Assembly: GCA_030141605.1 (NCBI GenBank)
Contig: JAQGDQ010000658.1
Span: 1 to 32,500 of the forward strand
Length of the DNA: 32,500 nucleotides
DNA from: Tubiluchus corallicola
Lineage: Eukaryota > Priapulida > Priapulimorpha > Priapulimorphida > Tubiluchidae
Direction: 5' to 3'
The notes beneath the pieces were generated by a model. It was not told where the DNA came from. It saw only the letters and a list, made by a program, of their open reading frames with translations, and made no database searches. Positions 30,801 through 32,500 of the stretch are shown here, one piece after another. Position 1 is the first letter of the stretch; each line of letters begins with the position of its first letter. A program made the translations under genes and the position numbers.

Positions 30801-32290
30801 GTATGTGCATAACAGACCAAAAAGGACACAAACTTTAACCAGACGGTGCACTTAATCGTGTGTTATCGTTACTTCAATTTGATGAATTATGATGAAGAAG
30901 AAGCAGGAAATTCTAGGGTGGTCTCATTCTGTAAAACATGTCAGCACTGATAGTGATTCATTCTTATAATAAATCAGTTTAAATTGAAATTCCATCTTTC
31001 AATAATTATAATTCTTTGTACTTGAACTGTGTAATTTAGACCTCAGTTCTCTAGATTCTCGTGAAAAGTTGTTTGGGCTTTCAAAACCAAATTCGAAGCT
31101 CGATTAAATTTTGCTCTTTCTTTGCTCTTTATTTGCCGAAACATATCATTCCATCTAAACATAAGAAATTAGTGCCAAAAAATAACAAATAAAGAAAAAA
31201 CAACAATAGCCAAAAGTCAATTTTACATAATCAAGAGTTATACACTGCACTGTCATGTTAATTAATACCTAGCGGTTAATCTAAACTAAATTTGATTAAA
31301 GTAATTAGAGGTTATACATACGTTATTAGCCCCAAATCATGAGCAATTGTAAACAGATAACGACAATATCTTATTAACTTATCATGACACGTCTTCACTT
31401 CACAGTAGGCCTCTGACTAAGATCAAATTGATCACGTGATTAGGCCAAAAAACTGCCACAATGTGGCCAAGGCCAACAACAAGCGAAGGCCGCAAAGCAC
31501 GCCAATGCAAGATTTCTAGTACAAAAGTCATGGCAAGAATATTCTCGCAAAATATAATGAAAAATTCTTTCTCTTGCATGTAAATCTTAACCCTTTCAGT
31601 CCCAAATTATTTTTTTAATAAGAAAAATTTTTTGGCTTGTTACTTTTGTTCAGTATGTCCATCTTGTTTACACATAATAATTATTTTTTTCTACCTGTGC
31701 CCGTGTGCTAAATATAGCCTGTATCCCACGGGATACATTGGGATTCAATGGTTGCTAAACATGATAAAAAGCAAATGCTGATAATTTTTTAAAGTATTTA
31801 AGACATTTAGTATGCACGCTATGCTGATATGTACAAAGTCGTCTCTAAAGTACTGCACCTTTTACAGTTTTTTGTGCTATGTAGATTTTTTAGTTTGCCA
31901 TTTTATCACTATTTTTAGTCTATTGTTATTGGCTTAAATCAAAATAACTATTAACAGATCAAATAACTGTCAGTTTTAAAATTTTATTAATTTTAAAGGC
32001 AGAGAATATTCTCGTATCCCATGGGATACAATGGGTATGAAAGGGTTAAGCAGGTAAATTTTAACATTGATCTAATTATAAATGTTAAATAAACAGTAGT
32101 CGATGAATGGCTATCATGTACATAGATTCGCTGTCATTTTATTTCAGATTCACAATTAGTCGATTCGTATTTTCTCATCAGCCCGTTTGAACCAACAGAC
32201 AAGGACATCACAGTTCACACGTTTACCGTGGGACCACACGCGGATGCGGCATTGGGTTTTCAGAATTTACCTGTCGGCGTGTCTCTGAAG
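710..32290 (+). CDS. Polycystin-1 family gene (REJ + GAIN region), partial, 14 exons in window
   Basis: Seen: 14 + strand exons (710-857, 3821-4071, 5864-5959, 11051-11173, 12451-12596, 13859-13991, 15796-15926, 18180-18305, 18787-18878, 20128-20272, 24167-24317, 24411-24508, 26133-26325, 32148-32290), all with AG acceptors and GT donors. The phases chain without conflict (2,1,1,1,0,1,0,0,2,0,1,0,1 at successive junctions) and no stop codon occurs in the spliced frame. The product has about 11 N-glycosylation sequons, as expected of an ectodomain. Known of the family: polycystin-1-like proteins are large membrane receptors with an REJ module, a GAIN domain ending in a GPS autocleavage site, then PLAT and 11 membrane helices; some act in cilia with TRPP channels, others in sperm-egg interaction. 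The REJ-then-GAIN order fits PKD1, PKD1L1-3, PKDREJ and sea urchin REJ proteins; I cannot choose among them because both termini are missing. A short exon could be missed in intron 3 or 13, but the phases do not require one. Confidence 0.88.
858..1126. other. Start of intron 1, nothing recognised
   Basis: Unique AT-rich sequence between the exon 1 donor and the start of the 45-bp array. No coding or element signal was seen. Confidence 0.5.
1127..3682. repeat. 45-bp minisatellite, about 57 copies (intron 1)
   Basis: The unit contains GTATCAACTTTACAGAATGA followed by GGTATCGTGTATAGGTTTTC and TTGAA. Point variants recur (GAA/GGA before GTATC, TTTACAG/TTTAGAG, ATCG/ATCA/ATCC), so copies are related but not identical. 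A 1-bp deletion near 2840 shifts the frame. A block at about 2095-2245 recurs at 2590-2740, offset 495 bp (11 units), showing block duplication. Because 45 is divisible by 3 and the unit has no stop in some frames, long open frames run through both strands (for example 1202-2554 minus); they have no codon-level conservation and I treat them as artefacts. Confidence 0.97.
3821..4071 (+). CDS. Exon 2: REJ module core with CxxxC and CxxC cysteines
   Basis: The acceptor is TATGTTTTGCAG ending at 3820, with T 3821 completing a Val codon. The donor is GTAGGA at 4072. It encodes [20 protein letters not shown], then CISC and later YEWSVQP, followed by an acidic stretch and a strand ending VHYVVKVKG. 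The order 'Cys-x3-Cys, hydrophobic strand, Cys-x2-Cys, Tyr-x-Trp' is the recognisable REJ core. Sequons NAT and NLS are present. In phase 2, out phase 1. This is the strongest single piece of family evidence in the window. Confidence 0.9.
4072..4532. other. Start of intron 2, nothing recognised
   Basis: AT-rich sequence with several AATAAA-like words (for example near 4482 and 4505) but no supported gene end. The exon 2 reading frame continues open to about 4232, past a good donor, and is interpreted as intron. Confidence 0.45.
4533..4647 (-). mobile_element. LINE-like 3' tail (minus strand), fragment
   Basis: Read on the minus strand the sequence ends in AATAAATTG followed by repeated TTGAA-type words, a typical non-LTR 3' end (AATAAA plus short microsatellite tail). 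The inner part, TTACAGTAAAACATGATTAA on the plus strand, resembles the tail region at 16018-16045 of another insertion. Extent and family are uncertain. Confidence 0.4.
4648..4894. repeat. Near-perfect ATATT pentanucleotide array, about 49 copies
   Basis: TATAT repeats of exact 5-bp period run from about 4650 to 4893 with almost no interruption. Such purity over about 245 bp suggests recent expansion. The open frame through it (Ile-Leu-Tyr-Tyr type) is an artefact. Confidence 0.97.
4933..4974. repeat. Short hairpin
   Basis: AGGATAGC at 4933-4940 is the exact inverted complement of GCTATCCT at 4967-4974, and AAGACT / AGTCT extends the pairing inward. It may be the 3' UTR stem of a retroelement next to the ATATT array; no function is claimed. 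Confidence 0.5.
4975..5863. other. Rest of intron 2; contains one copy of a dispersed repeat
   Basis: Mostly unique AT-rich sequence. About 5410-5550 resembles 19310-19460: both have GAAATTTGAATT and then ACAGTAGCRCYGTACTTCAA followed by TTTTCKCTTTYACAAACA. A TGTGGGTTCAATTCTG word near 5355 resembles a tRNA B box but has no paired A box. Confidence 0.5.
5864..5959 (+). CDS. Exon 3: REJ module, N-x-P-P-x-G-x-C type strand
   Basis: The acceptor follows a T-rich tract (TTTTTTTCTAG ending 5863) and the donor is GTAAGTTG at 5960. The 96-nt exon encodes [20 protein letters not shown] and then [12 protein letters not shown]. The family pattern here is 'G-x-A-x-x-x-F-x-V-N-x-P-P-x-G-x-C-x-V-x-P-x-x-G', and this exon matches it closely, including the single Cys. 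Phase 1 on both sides, so it could be skipped without a frameshift. A dispersed repeat begins 53 bp after the donor. Confidence 0.9.
6013..6540. mobile_element. Dispersed repeat R1, copy 1 (about 528 bp)
   Basis: From CCCATTTCATCAAGAATGA to about CCAGTACA this is nearly identical to 23570-24095, in the same orientation and with scattered single-base differences. It starts 53 bp after the exon 3 donor. No coding capacity or clear terminal repeat was seen, so the class is unknown. Both copies contain an ACAGGTAAGTTGAGG word that looks like a strong 5' splice site. Confidence 0.8.
6664..8023. repeat. 30-bp minisatellite, about 45 copies (intron 3)
   Basis: The unit reads CACTAGATGCATACAATCAA followed by TTATTGGTGA. 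It varies mainly at GATGC/GACTC/GACGC/GACGA and at GGTGAC/CGTGAC. Blocks of variants recur, for example 7321-7500 against 7741-7920 (offset 420 bp, 14 units), showing block duplication. The ten-codon unit has no stop in several frames, giving 464-479-residue open frames on both strands, which I regard as non-coding. Confidence 0.97.
8028..8106. mobile_element. Dispersed repeat R2, copy 1 (tail directly after the 30-bp array)
   Basis: CAGCTCCATCAATGTGATCA and the next 60 bases match 13031-13110 with few differences (both include GCGCACACTCCAYTGTC and end in CAACAAC). The 30-bp array therefore ends exactly in a dispersed repeat, suggesting it grew inside or next to one. Confidence 0.75.
8107..9247. 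other. Intron 3 stretch without a recognised feature
   Basis: AT-rich sequence. An 89-codon open frame at 8645-8914 shows no family resemblance and no splice context matching the gene. A loose inverted pair (GCGAGCACATCTAGCGATG near 8289 and CATCGCTGTGCTCGTG near 8459) could be a decayed MITE, but the support is weak. Confidence 0.4.
9248..9523 (+). mobile_element. LINE-like 3' tail amplified in tandem, 4 copies of about 67 bp
   Basis: TGTATGAAATGTTTATTATT recurs at 9256, 9323, 9390 and 9458. Each copy ends in GTCAATAAAnTATCTATC, an AATAAA followed by a CTAT microsatellite, which is a common non-LTR retroelement terminus. The tail has itself become a short tandem array. Variants in the copies (CCCTGTTGGTCATATG / CCATGTTGGCCAAATG) suggest stepwise duplication. 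Confidence 0.65.
9636..10980. repeat. 77-bp minisatellite, about 17 copies (intron 3)
   Basis: The unit contains GATTGGCAACTCAGCGCAGT, CACAACTCGACTACCGCTCC, TTATGAAAAACCCTGGTATT and CAAACCCAGAACCTCTG. Copies near 10320-10400 have lost parts of the unit. The period is not divisible by 3, so the short staggered open frames seen here are artefacts. The array stops 70 bp before exon 4. Confidence 0.97.
11051..11173 (+). CDS. Exon 4: REJ module, C-x-x-(W/F)-x-D-x-x-x-P-L segment
   Basis: The acceptor TTTGTTCCAG ends at 11050 and the donor GTGAGTT begins at 11174. It encodes [20 protein letters not shown] followed by [11 protein letters not shown] domains here have 'T-x-F-x-x-x-C-x-x-W-x-D-x-D-x-P-L-x-Y-x-F'; Phe replaces the usual Trp. 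Phase 1 both sides, 123 nt. The acceptor lies 70 bp after the end of the 77-bp tandem array, and a piggyBac-type MITE starts 118 bp after the donor. Confidence 0.9.
11292..11754. mobile_element. piggyBac-type MITE, type A copy 1 (463 bp)
   Basis: It is bounded by TTAACCCTTTCA at 11292 and TGAAAGGGTTAA ending 11754, perfect 12-bp inverted ends including a TTAA target duplication, as piggyBac elements have. The body is about 90% identical to 31587-32049. Two near-palindromes of the form GTATCCCAYKRGATAC lie at 11422-11437 and 11719-11734. There is no transposase frame, so it is non-autonomous. Confidence 0.85.
11755..12450. other. Rest of intron 4, nothing recognised
   Basis: Unique AT-rich sequence between the MITE and exon 5. 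The overlapping 60-90-codon open frames on both strands around 11750-12090 have no supporting motif. Confidence 0.45.
12451..12596 (+). CDS. Exon 5: end of REJ module (LLYYS...LPPG...AYGSAT)
   Basis: The acceptor is GACTGTTTGTAG ending at 12450 and the donor GTAAGTA begins at 12597. It reads [20 protein letters not shown], then [20 protein letters not shown] and EFEVV. In the REJ family 'LLYSG', 'LPPG' and a 'V-x-V-x-D-x-x-G-A' strand close the module, so this fits its last third. There is one sequon (NYT). A second donor, GTAATA, lies four bases further on, but only the first gives phase 0, which matches exon 6. Confidence 0.88.
12660..13110. mobile_element. GC-rich block ending in dispersed repeat R2, copy 2
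   Basis: From about 12690 to 13030 the sequence is clearly more GC-rich than its surroundings. Its end, 13031-13110, matches 8028-8106. A perfect hairpin GATTTGC/GCAAATC sits at about 12665-12686 near its start. This looks like a foreign element body plus tail, but no terminal repeats or coding frame identify its class. Confidence 0.5.
13111..13470. other. Intron 5 stretch, nothing recognised
   Basis: No exon or element was identified. A 70-codon minus-strand open frame at 13175-13387 has no recognisable motif. Confidence 0.4.
13471..13659 (-). mobile_element. Dispersed repeat R3, copy 1 (inverted relative to 32303-32500)
   Basis: Read on the minus strand this segment matches 32303-32500 over about 190 bp, including TTAACTACTTCAGGACCGCA at one end and AATTGGATAAAATTAAGAAA at the other. 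The homology continues past the window end on the other copy. The TTAA at its border could be a piggyBac-type end, but a partner terminus was not found. Confidence 0.75.
13859..13991 (+). CDS. Exon 6: post-REJ linker
   Basis: The acceptor follows TTTTGTTTTTTAAAG (ends 13858) and the donor is GTAAGTTC at 13992. It encodes [20 protein letters not shown], then [10 protein letters not shown] and [12 protein letters not shown]. The final 'L-x-x-x-L-x-x-G-D' pattern resembles the helical repeat-like linker between the REJ and GAIN parts of polycystin-1-like proteins, where 'GD' is followed by helices with 'I-A-S-V-L-N'. Phase 0 in, phase 1 out. A CAT-rich triplet tract starts about 85 bp after the donor. 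Confidence 0.85.
14076..14285. repeat. Impure CAT/CGT triplet tract (intron 6)
   Basis: Long runs of CATCATCAT mixed with CGTC and GTCGTC units. Histidine-rich, isoleucine/valine-rich and methionine/threonine-rich open frames through it are by-products of the triplet repeat. Confidence 0.95.
14286..15117. other. Intron 6 stretch; small GACAGATGA repeats only
   Basis: Mostly unique sequence. A short cluster of GACAGATGACAGATGAC and GAAAGTGACAG words lies at about 14863-14915. Nothing else was recognised. Confidence 0.45.
15118..15762 (+). mobile_element. Inverted-repeat element R4, copy 1 (645 bp)
   Basis: The outer ends are AGCCTTTTCACAGTT (15118-15132) and AACTGTGAACAGGCT (15748-15762). 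Inner inverted arms are AGGTCAAAGGTTAACTGAAC from 15159 and the complement of AGGTCAAAGGTTAAGTGAAC ending 15722. Both pairs are also present in an inverted copy at 25658-26016. The interior holds a 117-bp direct duplication (CCAACACGTCTTACTTAACT at about 15179 and 15293, a diverged third near 15402). No coding capacity was seen; the class is unclear. Confidence 0.75.
15796..15926 (+). CDS. Exon 7: helical linker (MASIATNVL...)
   Basis: The acceptor is TGTCTTGTCTTGTAG ending at 15795 and the donor GTAATC begins at 15927. It reads [20 protein letters not shown] and then a strongly charged helix [29 protein letters not shown] matches the 'x-A-S-x-L-N' helix of the family linker. Three sequons (NVT, NET, NLT) lie within 20 residues. 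An inverted-repeat element ends 33 bp upstream, so the polypyrimidine tract is the only sequence between it and the exon. Confidence 0.85.
15978..16325 (-). mobile_element. Retroposed insertion with 24-bp target-site duplication
   Basis: The 24-mer made of ACTTTCAATTACTTGG and AATCACTA occurs at 15954-15977 and again at 16326-16349, flanking 348 bp. On the minus strand the insert ends in AAATAAATAAACTTGAACTT, an AATAAA plus TTGAA-type tail. Together these are the marks of target-primed reverse transcription of a truncated LINE or a SINE. It sits 51 bp after the exon 7 donor. No reverse transcriptase frame is left. Confidence 0.85.
16350..17392. other. Intron 7 stretch with one diverged tandem duplication
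   Basis: A segment at about 16700-16770 recurs in diverged form at about 16823-16893; both contain CTCTGTATGCAATAAGACAG and TGCTAAYG-like words. The remainder is unique. Confidence 0.5.
17436..17918 (-). mobile_element. pogo/Tigger-like deletion derivative, 483 bp, TA target duplication
   Basis: The ends CCGTATTTTCCCATGTATAA and the complement of CCGTATTTTCCCGTGTATGA form inverted repeats of about 27 bp with two mismatches, each followed by GAGACCC. TA precedes and follows the element (17434-17435, 17919-17920). A paralogous sequence at 18427-18494 reads straight through a single TA at 18468-18469, which fixes both borders. TA duplication and the acidic C-terminal frame inside point to the pogo branch of Tc1/mariner. 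Confidence 0.85.
17533..17670 (-). pseudogene. Relic of transposase acidic C-terminal tail
   Basis: The minus-strand frame from ATG at 17670 to TAA at 17533 gives 45 residues, with [16 protein letters not shown] in the middle and [16 protein letters not shown] at the end. The high Asp/Glu content at the end of the element fits the acidic tail of pogo/Tigger transposases (known of the family). The DDE catalytic core is absent and a stop codon lies just before the ATG, so this is probably the last part of the original frame left after an internal deletion. It could also be a chance frame; confidence is moderate. Confidence 0.5.
18180..18305 (+). CDS. Exon 8: helical linker ([11 protein letters not shown]...)
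   Basis: The acceptor follows GATTTTTTTTAG (ends 18179) and the donor is GTAAACG at 18306. It is 126 nt, phase 0 on both sides and therefore skippable in frame. It encodes [20 protein letters not shown], then [19 protein letters not shown]. 'R-x-x-L-L-x-x-L' followed by 'Q-x-x-x-x-L-x-x-x-T-x-x-x-x-E-L' is typical of this linker in polycystin-1-like proteins. The exon lies between two copies of a duplicated intron sequence. Confidence 0.87.
18427..18765. repeat. Intron duplication D1, copy B (empty site)
   Basis: This copy in intron 8 matches copy A in intron 7 but has AAGCAAGGTAATTCATATTT where copy A has the transposon. A further internal copy of the GGTCACAAAATTG word is present near 18690. 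Confidence 0.85.
18787..18878 (+). CDS. Exon 9: short linker exon
   Basis: The acceptor is TTTTTGGTTTTAG ending at 18786 and the donor GTTAGTTG begins at 18879. The 92-nt exon reads [20 protein letters not shown], then [10 protein letters not shown] and an Arg split over the junction. It has no motif of its own; the call rests on good splice sites and on phases 0 in and 2 out that join exons 8 and 10. Intron 8 before it is only 481 bp. Confidence 0.75.
18879..19570. other. Intron 9 stretch with a diverged dispersed repeat
   Basis: About 19310-19465 is the partner of 5410-5550 (shared GAAATTTGAATT and ACAGTAGCACTGTACTTCAA). The rest shows no coding or element signal. Confidence 0.45.
19571..19644 (-). 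mobile_element. tRNA-like SINE head or tRNA pseudogene
   Basis: On the minus strand the segment starts GGGCGGCCAAGTGGTCTAGA, close to a pol III A box (TGGCNNAGTGG), and has GAGTTCGAGTCTAG about 45 bases later, close to a B box (GGTTCGANTCC). Spacing is right for a tRNA, but the acceptor stem does not pair properly, so a functional tRNA is unlikely. No matching body or tail was delimited. Confidence 0.5.
19757..20067. mobile_element. piggyBac-type MITE, type B (311 bp)
   Basis: TTAACCCTTTCACTA at 19757 and TAGTGAAAGGGTTAA ending 20067 are perfect 15-bp inverted ends with TTAA. The body differs from the two type A elements, although the outer 12 bp are the same. It ends 60 bp before exon 10. 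There is no transposase. Confidence 0.85.
20128..20272 (+). CDS. Exon 10: linker helix with a basic/acidic insert
   Basis: The acceptor TATTGATTACAG ends at 20127 and the donor GTACTG begins at 20273. It encodes [20 protein letters not shown] after the split Arg, and 'I-L-x-S-V-S-x-I-L' matches the last helix of the family linker. It continues with a lysine/arginine-rich stretch ([14 protein letters not shown]) and then an acidic one ([10 protein letters not shown]). The charged part is unlike the rest and may be a lineage-specific loop. A piggyBac-type MITE ends 60 bp upstream. Confidence 0.82.
20321..20771. mobile_element. Harbinger-like MITE (about 451 bp)
   Basis: The inverted ends GGCGCGTTCGGGTTAGC (20322) and the complement of GGCACGTTCAGACTAGC (ending 20770) differ by transitions only. 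TAA flanks both sides (20318-20320, 20772-20774), the 3-bp duplication type seen in PIF/Harbinger elements. Inside, a unit with GTTCAGACTAG, AGCAAAACTTGCTGTGAGTT and ACTCTCC is repeated about 122 bp apart, and AGTAACTC words recur on both strands. The class is inferred from end and target only. Confidence 0.6.
20836..21776. repeat. 41-bp minisatellite, about 23 copies (intron 10)
   Basis: The unit contains ATGCAGTTGCATGGCTTATG followed by CTGCTGTGCTTTAAGAAAGT and A. Rare variants (CTTATTCTG, TTACAGG one base shorter, CTTCAAG) occur in the same order at about 21110-21250 and 21480-21617, a block duplication of 368 bp (nine units minus one base). Confidence 0.97.
21777..23569. other. Intron 10 stretch with short simple repeats
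   Basis: Impure ATC/ATT/CAC triplets lie at about 21940-22150, an ACA/AAC run at about 22188-22215, and three copies of a GTAAATGCTGT word at 22316-22400. The remainder, to 23569, is AT-rich with no recognised gene; 60-77-codon open frames have no motif. Confidence 0.55.
23570..24095. mobile_element. Dispersed repeat R1, copy 2
   Basis: This is nearly identical to 6013-6540 in the same orientation. It ends about 70 bp before the exon 11 acceptor. It lacks the 30-bp array and R2 tail that follow copy 1, so R1 stands alone as a unit. Confidence 0.8.
24167..24317 (+). CDS. Exon 11: start of GAIN-like region
   Basis: The acceptor is TTTTCTGTTTTTAG ending at 24166 and the donor is GTGATT at 24318. 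It reads [20 protein letters not shown], then [17 protein letters not shown] and EHFGG. The 'I-x-T-x-x-L-x-V-x-L-x-K' strand is what polycystin and adhesion-GPCR GAIN domains show near their start. It leaves in phase 1. The following intron is only 93 nt and open in the same frame, so the border is argued from homology and the GT/AG pair rather than from a stop codon. Confidence 0.82.
24318..24410 (+). other. Short stop-free intron 11 (93 nt)
   Basis: It is flanked by GTGATT and TTGTTTGCAG. The length is divisible by 3 and the frame of exon 11 stays open through it into exon 12. The translation is hydrophobic ([14 protein letters not shown] in the middle). All other introns in the window are 481 bp or longer. 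I call it an intron because splicing it out brings together two strands of the expected GAIN pattern. Confidence 0.7.
24411..24508 (+). CDS. Exon 12: GAIN-like strand (FKLPS)
   Basis: The acceptor is TTTGTTTGCAG ending at 24410 and the donor GTAACTG begins at 24509. It encodes [20 protein letters not shown] and then [13 protein letters not shown]. In the family the preceding strand is followed by 'G-x-F-x-L-P-S', which is seen here as GHFKLPS. Phase 1 in and 0 out, 98 nt. Unspliced reading from exon 11 into this exon stays in frame. Confidence 0.83.
24509..24928. other. Start of intron 12, nothing recognised
   Basis: Unique AT-rich sequence before the 40-bp array; the frame from exon 12 stops at about 24560. 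Confidence 0.45.
24929..25452. repeat. 40-bp minisatellite, 13 copies (intron 12)
   Basis: The unit contains GTTCATCATCAACTGCAGGT followed by CAAGCACTAGGTGACTAGGT. Variants are CATC/CACA, CAGGT/CAGCT and GTGAC/GTCAC. The period is exact across the array. Confidence 0.97.
25658..26016 (-). mobile_element. Inverted-repeat element R4, copy 2 (359 bp)
   Basis: It starts AGCCTTTCACAGTTCCAGCG and ends AACTCTGAAATGAAAGGGCT, and carries inner arms AGGTCAAAGGTTAAGTGTAC (from 25697) and GTACACTTAACGTTTGACCT (25951-25970). It is in the opposite orientation to copy 1 at 15118-15762 and lacks that copy's internal tandem duplication. It lies about 115 bp before exon 13. Confidence 0.72.
26133..26325 (+). 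CDS. Exon 13: GAIN-like region with NPF motif
   Basis: The acceptor is GCTGTACGACAG ending at 26132, rather weak in pyrimidines, and the donor is GTAAAAAT at 26326. It reads [20 protein letters not shown], then [15 protein letters not shown] and [17 protein letters not shown]. Polycystin-1-like GAIN regions carry 'NPF', then a 'V-x-S-x-x-V' strand and 'V-x-x-L-x-x-P-I-x-x-x-I', all visible here. At 193 nt it is the second longest exon in the window. Confidence 0.88.
26591..27040. repeat. Pyrimidine-rich 91-98-bp repeat, about 5 copies (intron 13)
   Basis: CATCATGTCTACTAACCCTA occurs at about 26631, 26723 and 26821, and with changes at 26912 and 27003. Each unit also has CCTAATCTTACTATTTTTCC and CATTCTTTCATTC. 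The coding strand is nearly free of G. Open frames on both strands through it (for example 26354-26737) are artefacts of composition. Confidence 0.9.
27130..27225 (+). mobile_element. Truncated LINE-like 3' end with 11-bp target duplication
   Basis: ACGTTTTTTTA occurs at 27119-27129 and again at 27215-27225. The 85 bp between end in GAAATAAATTGATTGATTG, an AATAAA plus ATTG-repeat tail on the + strand. This fits a strongly 5'-truncated non-LTR insertion. Part of the direct repeat is a T run, which weakens it a little. Confidence 0.6.
27470..28075. repeat. Degenerate telomere-like CCCTAA tract, about 600 bp
   Basis: CCCTAACCCTAAC words alternate with CCCTATCCCTAACC, CCAATCCTAACCC and AAACTAAACCC, with a loose super-period near 60 bp. 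The C-rich strand is the coding strand. It matches the animal TTAGGG telomere motif but is too diverged and too internal to be a chromosome end. Confidence 0.93.
28110..28545. repeat. CATC tetranucleotide array with TCTG/TCTA lead (intron 13)
   Basis: TCTATCTGTCTG words are followed from about 28166 by long CATC runs, interrupted by CCCATCC and by two CAATCCATGCATGC blocks at about 28195-28262 and 28372-28390. His-Pro-Ser-Ile and Met-Asp-Gly-Trp open frames on the two strands are artefacts. Confidence 0.97.
28546..29120. other. Intron 13 stretch; TTCA simple repeat, otherwise nothing
   Basis: A TTCATTCA run lies at about 28628-28678. The rest is unique sequence without coding signs. Confidence 0.5.
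29121..29960. repeat. 71/72-bp satellite-like array with dimeric order, about 12 copies
   Basis: The unit contains GTGAGGGTAGTACTGTTTGC, TTCACAGCCCAGTACAGTGC and GGTGCGCGCTCTAGCAATGC. Two unit types alternate: one ends GAGCACGTGAGG, the other GAGCRCGGTGAGG. The last part repeats as a 143-bp dimer (29495, 29638, 29781). A copy at about 29375-29435 is eroded by several small deletions. The array is CpG-richer than the rest of the window. Open frames through it are artefacts. Confidence 0.96.
29961..31586. other. Intron 13 stretch without recognised features
   Basis: About 1.6 kb of AT-rich sequence. An 89-codon frame (30209-30478) and a 71-codon frame (30640-30855) have no motif. A CAGGTA/TACCTGG cluster at 30716-30745 forms small inverted pairs. 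No element ends were found. Confidence 0.45.
31587..32049. mobile_element. piggyBac-type MITE, type A copy 2 (463 bp)
   Basis: TTAACCCTTTCA at 31587 and TGAAAGGGTTAA ending 32049, the same length as copy 1 (11292-11754) and in the same orientation. Palindromes GTATCCCACGGGATAC (31721-31736) and GTATCCCATGGGATAC (32014-32029, perfect) lie in the middle and near the right end. It ends 98 bp before exon 14. Confidence 0.87.
32148..32290 (+). CDS. Exon 14: GAIN-like region, last exon in window
   Basis: The acceptor is CATTTTATTTCAG ending at 32147 and the donor GTACTC begins at 32291. With the split Asp codon it reads [20 protein letters not shown], then [16 protein letters not shown] and LPVGVSLK. 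Strands of the type 'x-x-F-x-V-x-x-x-x-x-A-x-x-x-x-x-x-P' precede the GPS site in this family. No HxT or HxS cleavage motif is reached, so the GPS must lie downstream. A dispersed repeat starts 12 bp after the exon. Confidence 0.83.
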
Positions 32291-32302
32291 GTACTCACGG
32301 AT

Positions 32303-32500
32303 TTAACTCCTTCGGGACCGCACCATTCAAAATGGGTCTTATAAGACCTACGGCATTTCTGCTACTGCATGAGCGCAGACTTCACTGAATGATTACAAAT
32401 TAGGTGCTGTTCTATTCAGGAGAATCTCTGCTACCCAATCATGCTGTTTGCTTAAACACTTTGTTTGGATAATTGGATTTAATTGGATAAAATTAAGAAA
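32303..32500 (+). mobile_element. Dispersed repeat R3, copy 2 (cut by window end)
   Basis: The reverse complement matches 13471-13659. It begins TTAACTCCTTCGGGACCGCA, 13 bp after exon 14, and is still matching at the last base of the window, so the full element is longer. Confidence 0.75.

Overview
This window is an AT-rich stretch of an animal nuclear genome with very long introns. It has no operon-like gene packing, Shine-Dalgarno-led genes, rRNA, intact tRNA or CRISPR array. The one cellular gene I can support is on the + strand: the middle part of a polycystin-1 family gene (PKD1 / PKD1L / PKDREJ type). I reconstructed 14 exons from protein similarity recalled from the family, canonical GT-AG borders and a reading phase that is consistent at all 13 internal junctions. 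They give about 1,976 nt, or roughly 658 codons. Exons 1-5 encode the C-terminal part of an REJ (receptor for egg jelly) module, exons 6-10 the helical linker after it, and exons 11-14 the first part of a GAIN-like domain. The 5' end (PKD/lectin-type ectodomain) and 3' end (GPS cleavage site, PLAT domain, membrane helices) lie outside the window. The species cannot be named. The telomere-like CCCTAA tract, LINE-type tails of the AATAAA-plus-microsatellite kind and the REJ gene fit a non-insect metazoan, perhaps a marine invertebrate (inference).

About 94% of the window is intron, and roughly 29% of all bases are tandem arrays of unrelated units. Intron 1 has a 45-bp array (about 57 copies). 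Intron 2 has a near-perfect ATATT array. Intron 3 has a 30-bp array (about 45 copies) and a 77-bp array (about 17 copies). Introns 6 and 10 have CAT/ATC triplet tracts. Intron 10 also has a 41-bp array (about 23 copies) and intron 12 a 40-bp array (13 copies). Intron 13 has, in order, a roughly 92-bp pyrimidine-rich array, a degenerate telomere-like tract, a CATC array and a 71/72-bp dimeric array with CACGTG sites.

The introns also hold many short mobile elements that can be delimited from the sequence. Three are piggyBac-type MITEs with TTAA ends. One is a pogo/Tigger-like deletion derivative with TA target duplication, a relic of an acidic transposase tail and a paralogous empty site in the same gene. 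One is a Harbinger-like MITE. One inverted-repeat family is present in two opposite copies. Two retroposed insertions have 24-bp and 11-bp target-site duplications. There is also a tRNA-like SINE head and several dispersed repeat pairs of unknown type. Many sit within 15-120 bp of an exon.

The most interesting points are the arrays packed into one receptor gene, the filled/empty site pair around exon 8, a 93-nt stop-free intron that would add a hydrophobic segment if retained, and the G-poor coding strand of intron 13, which recalls the polypyrimidine introns of human PKD1. I found no convincing wholly new protein system.
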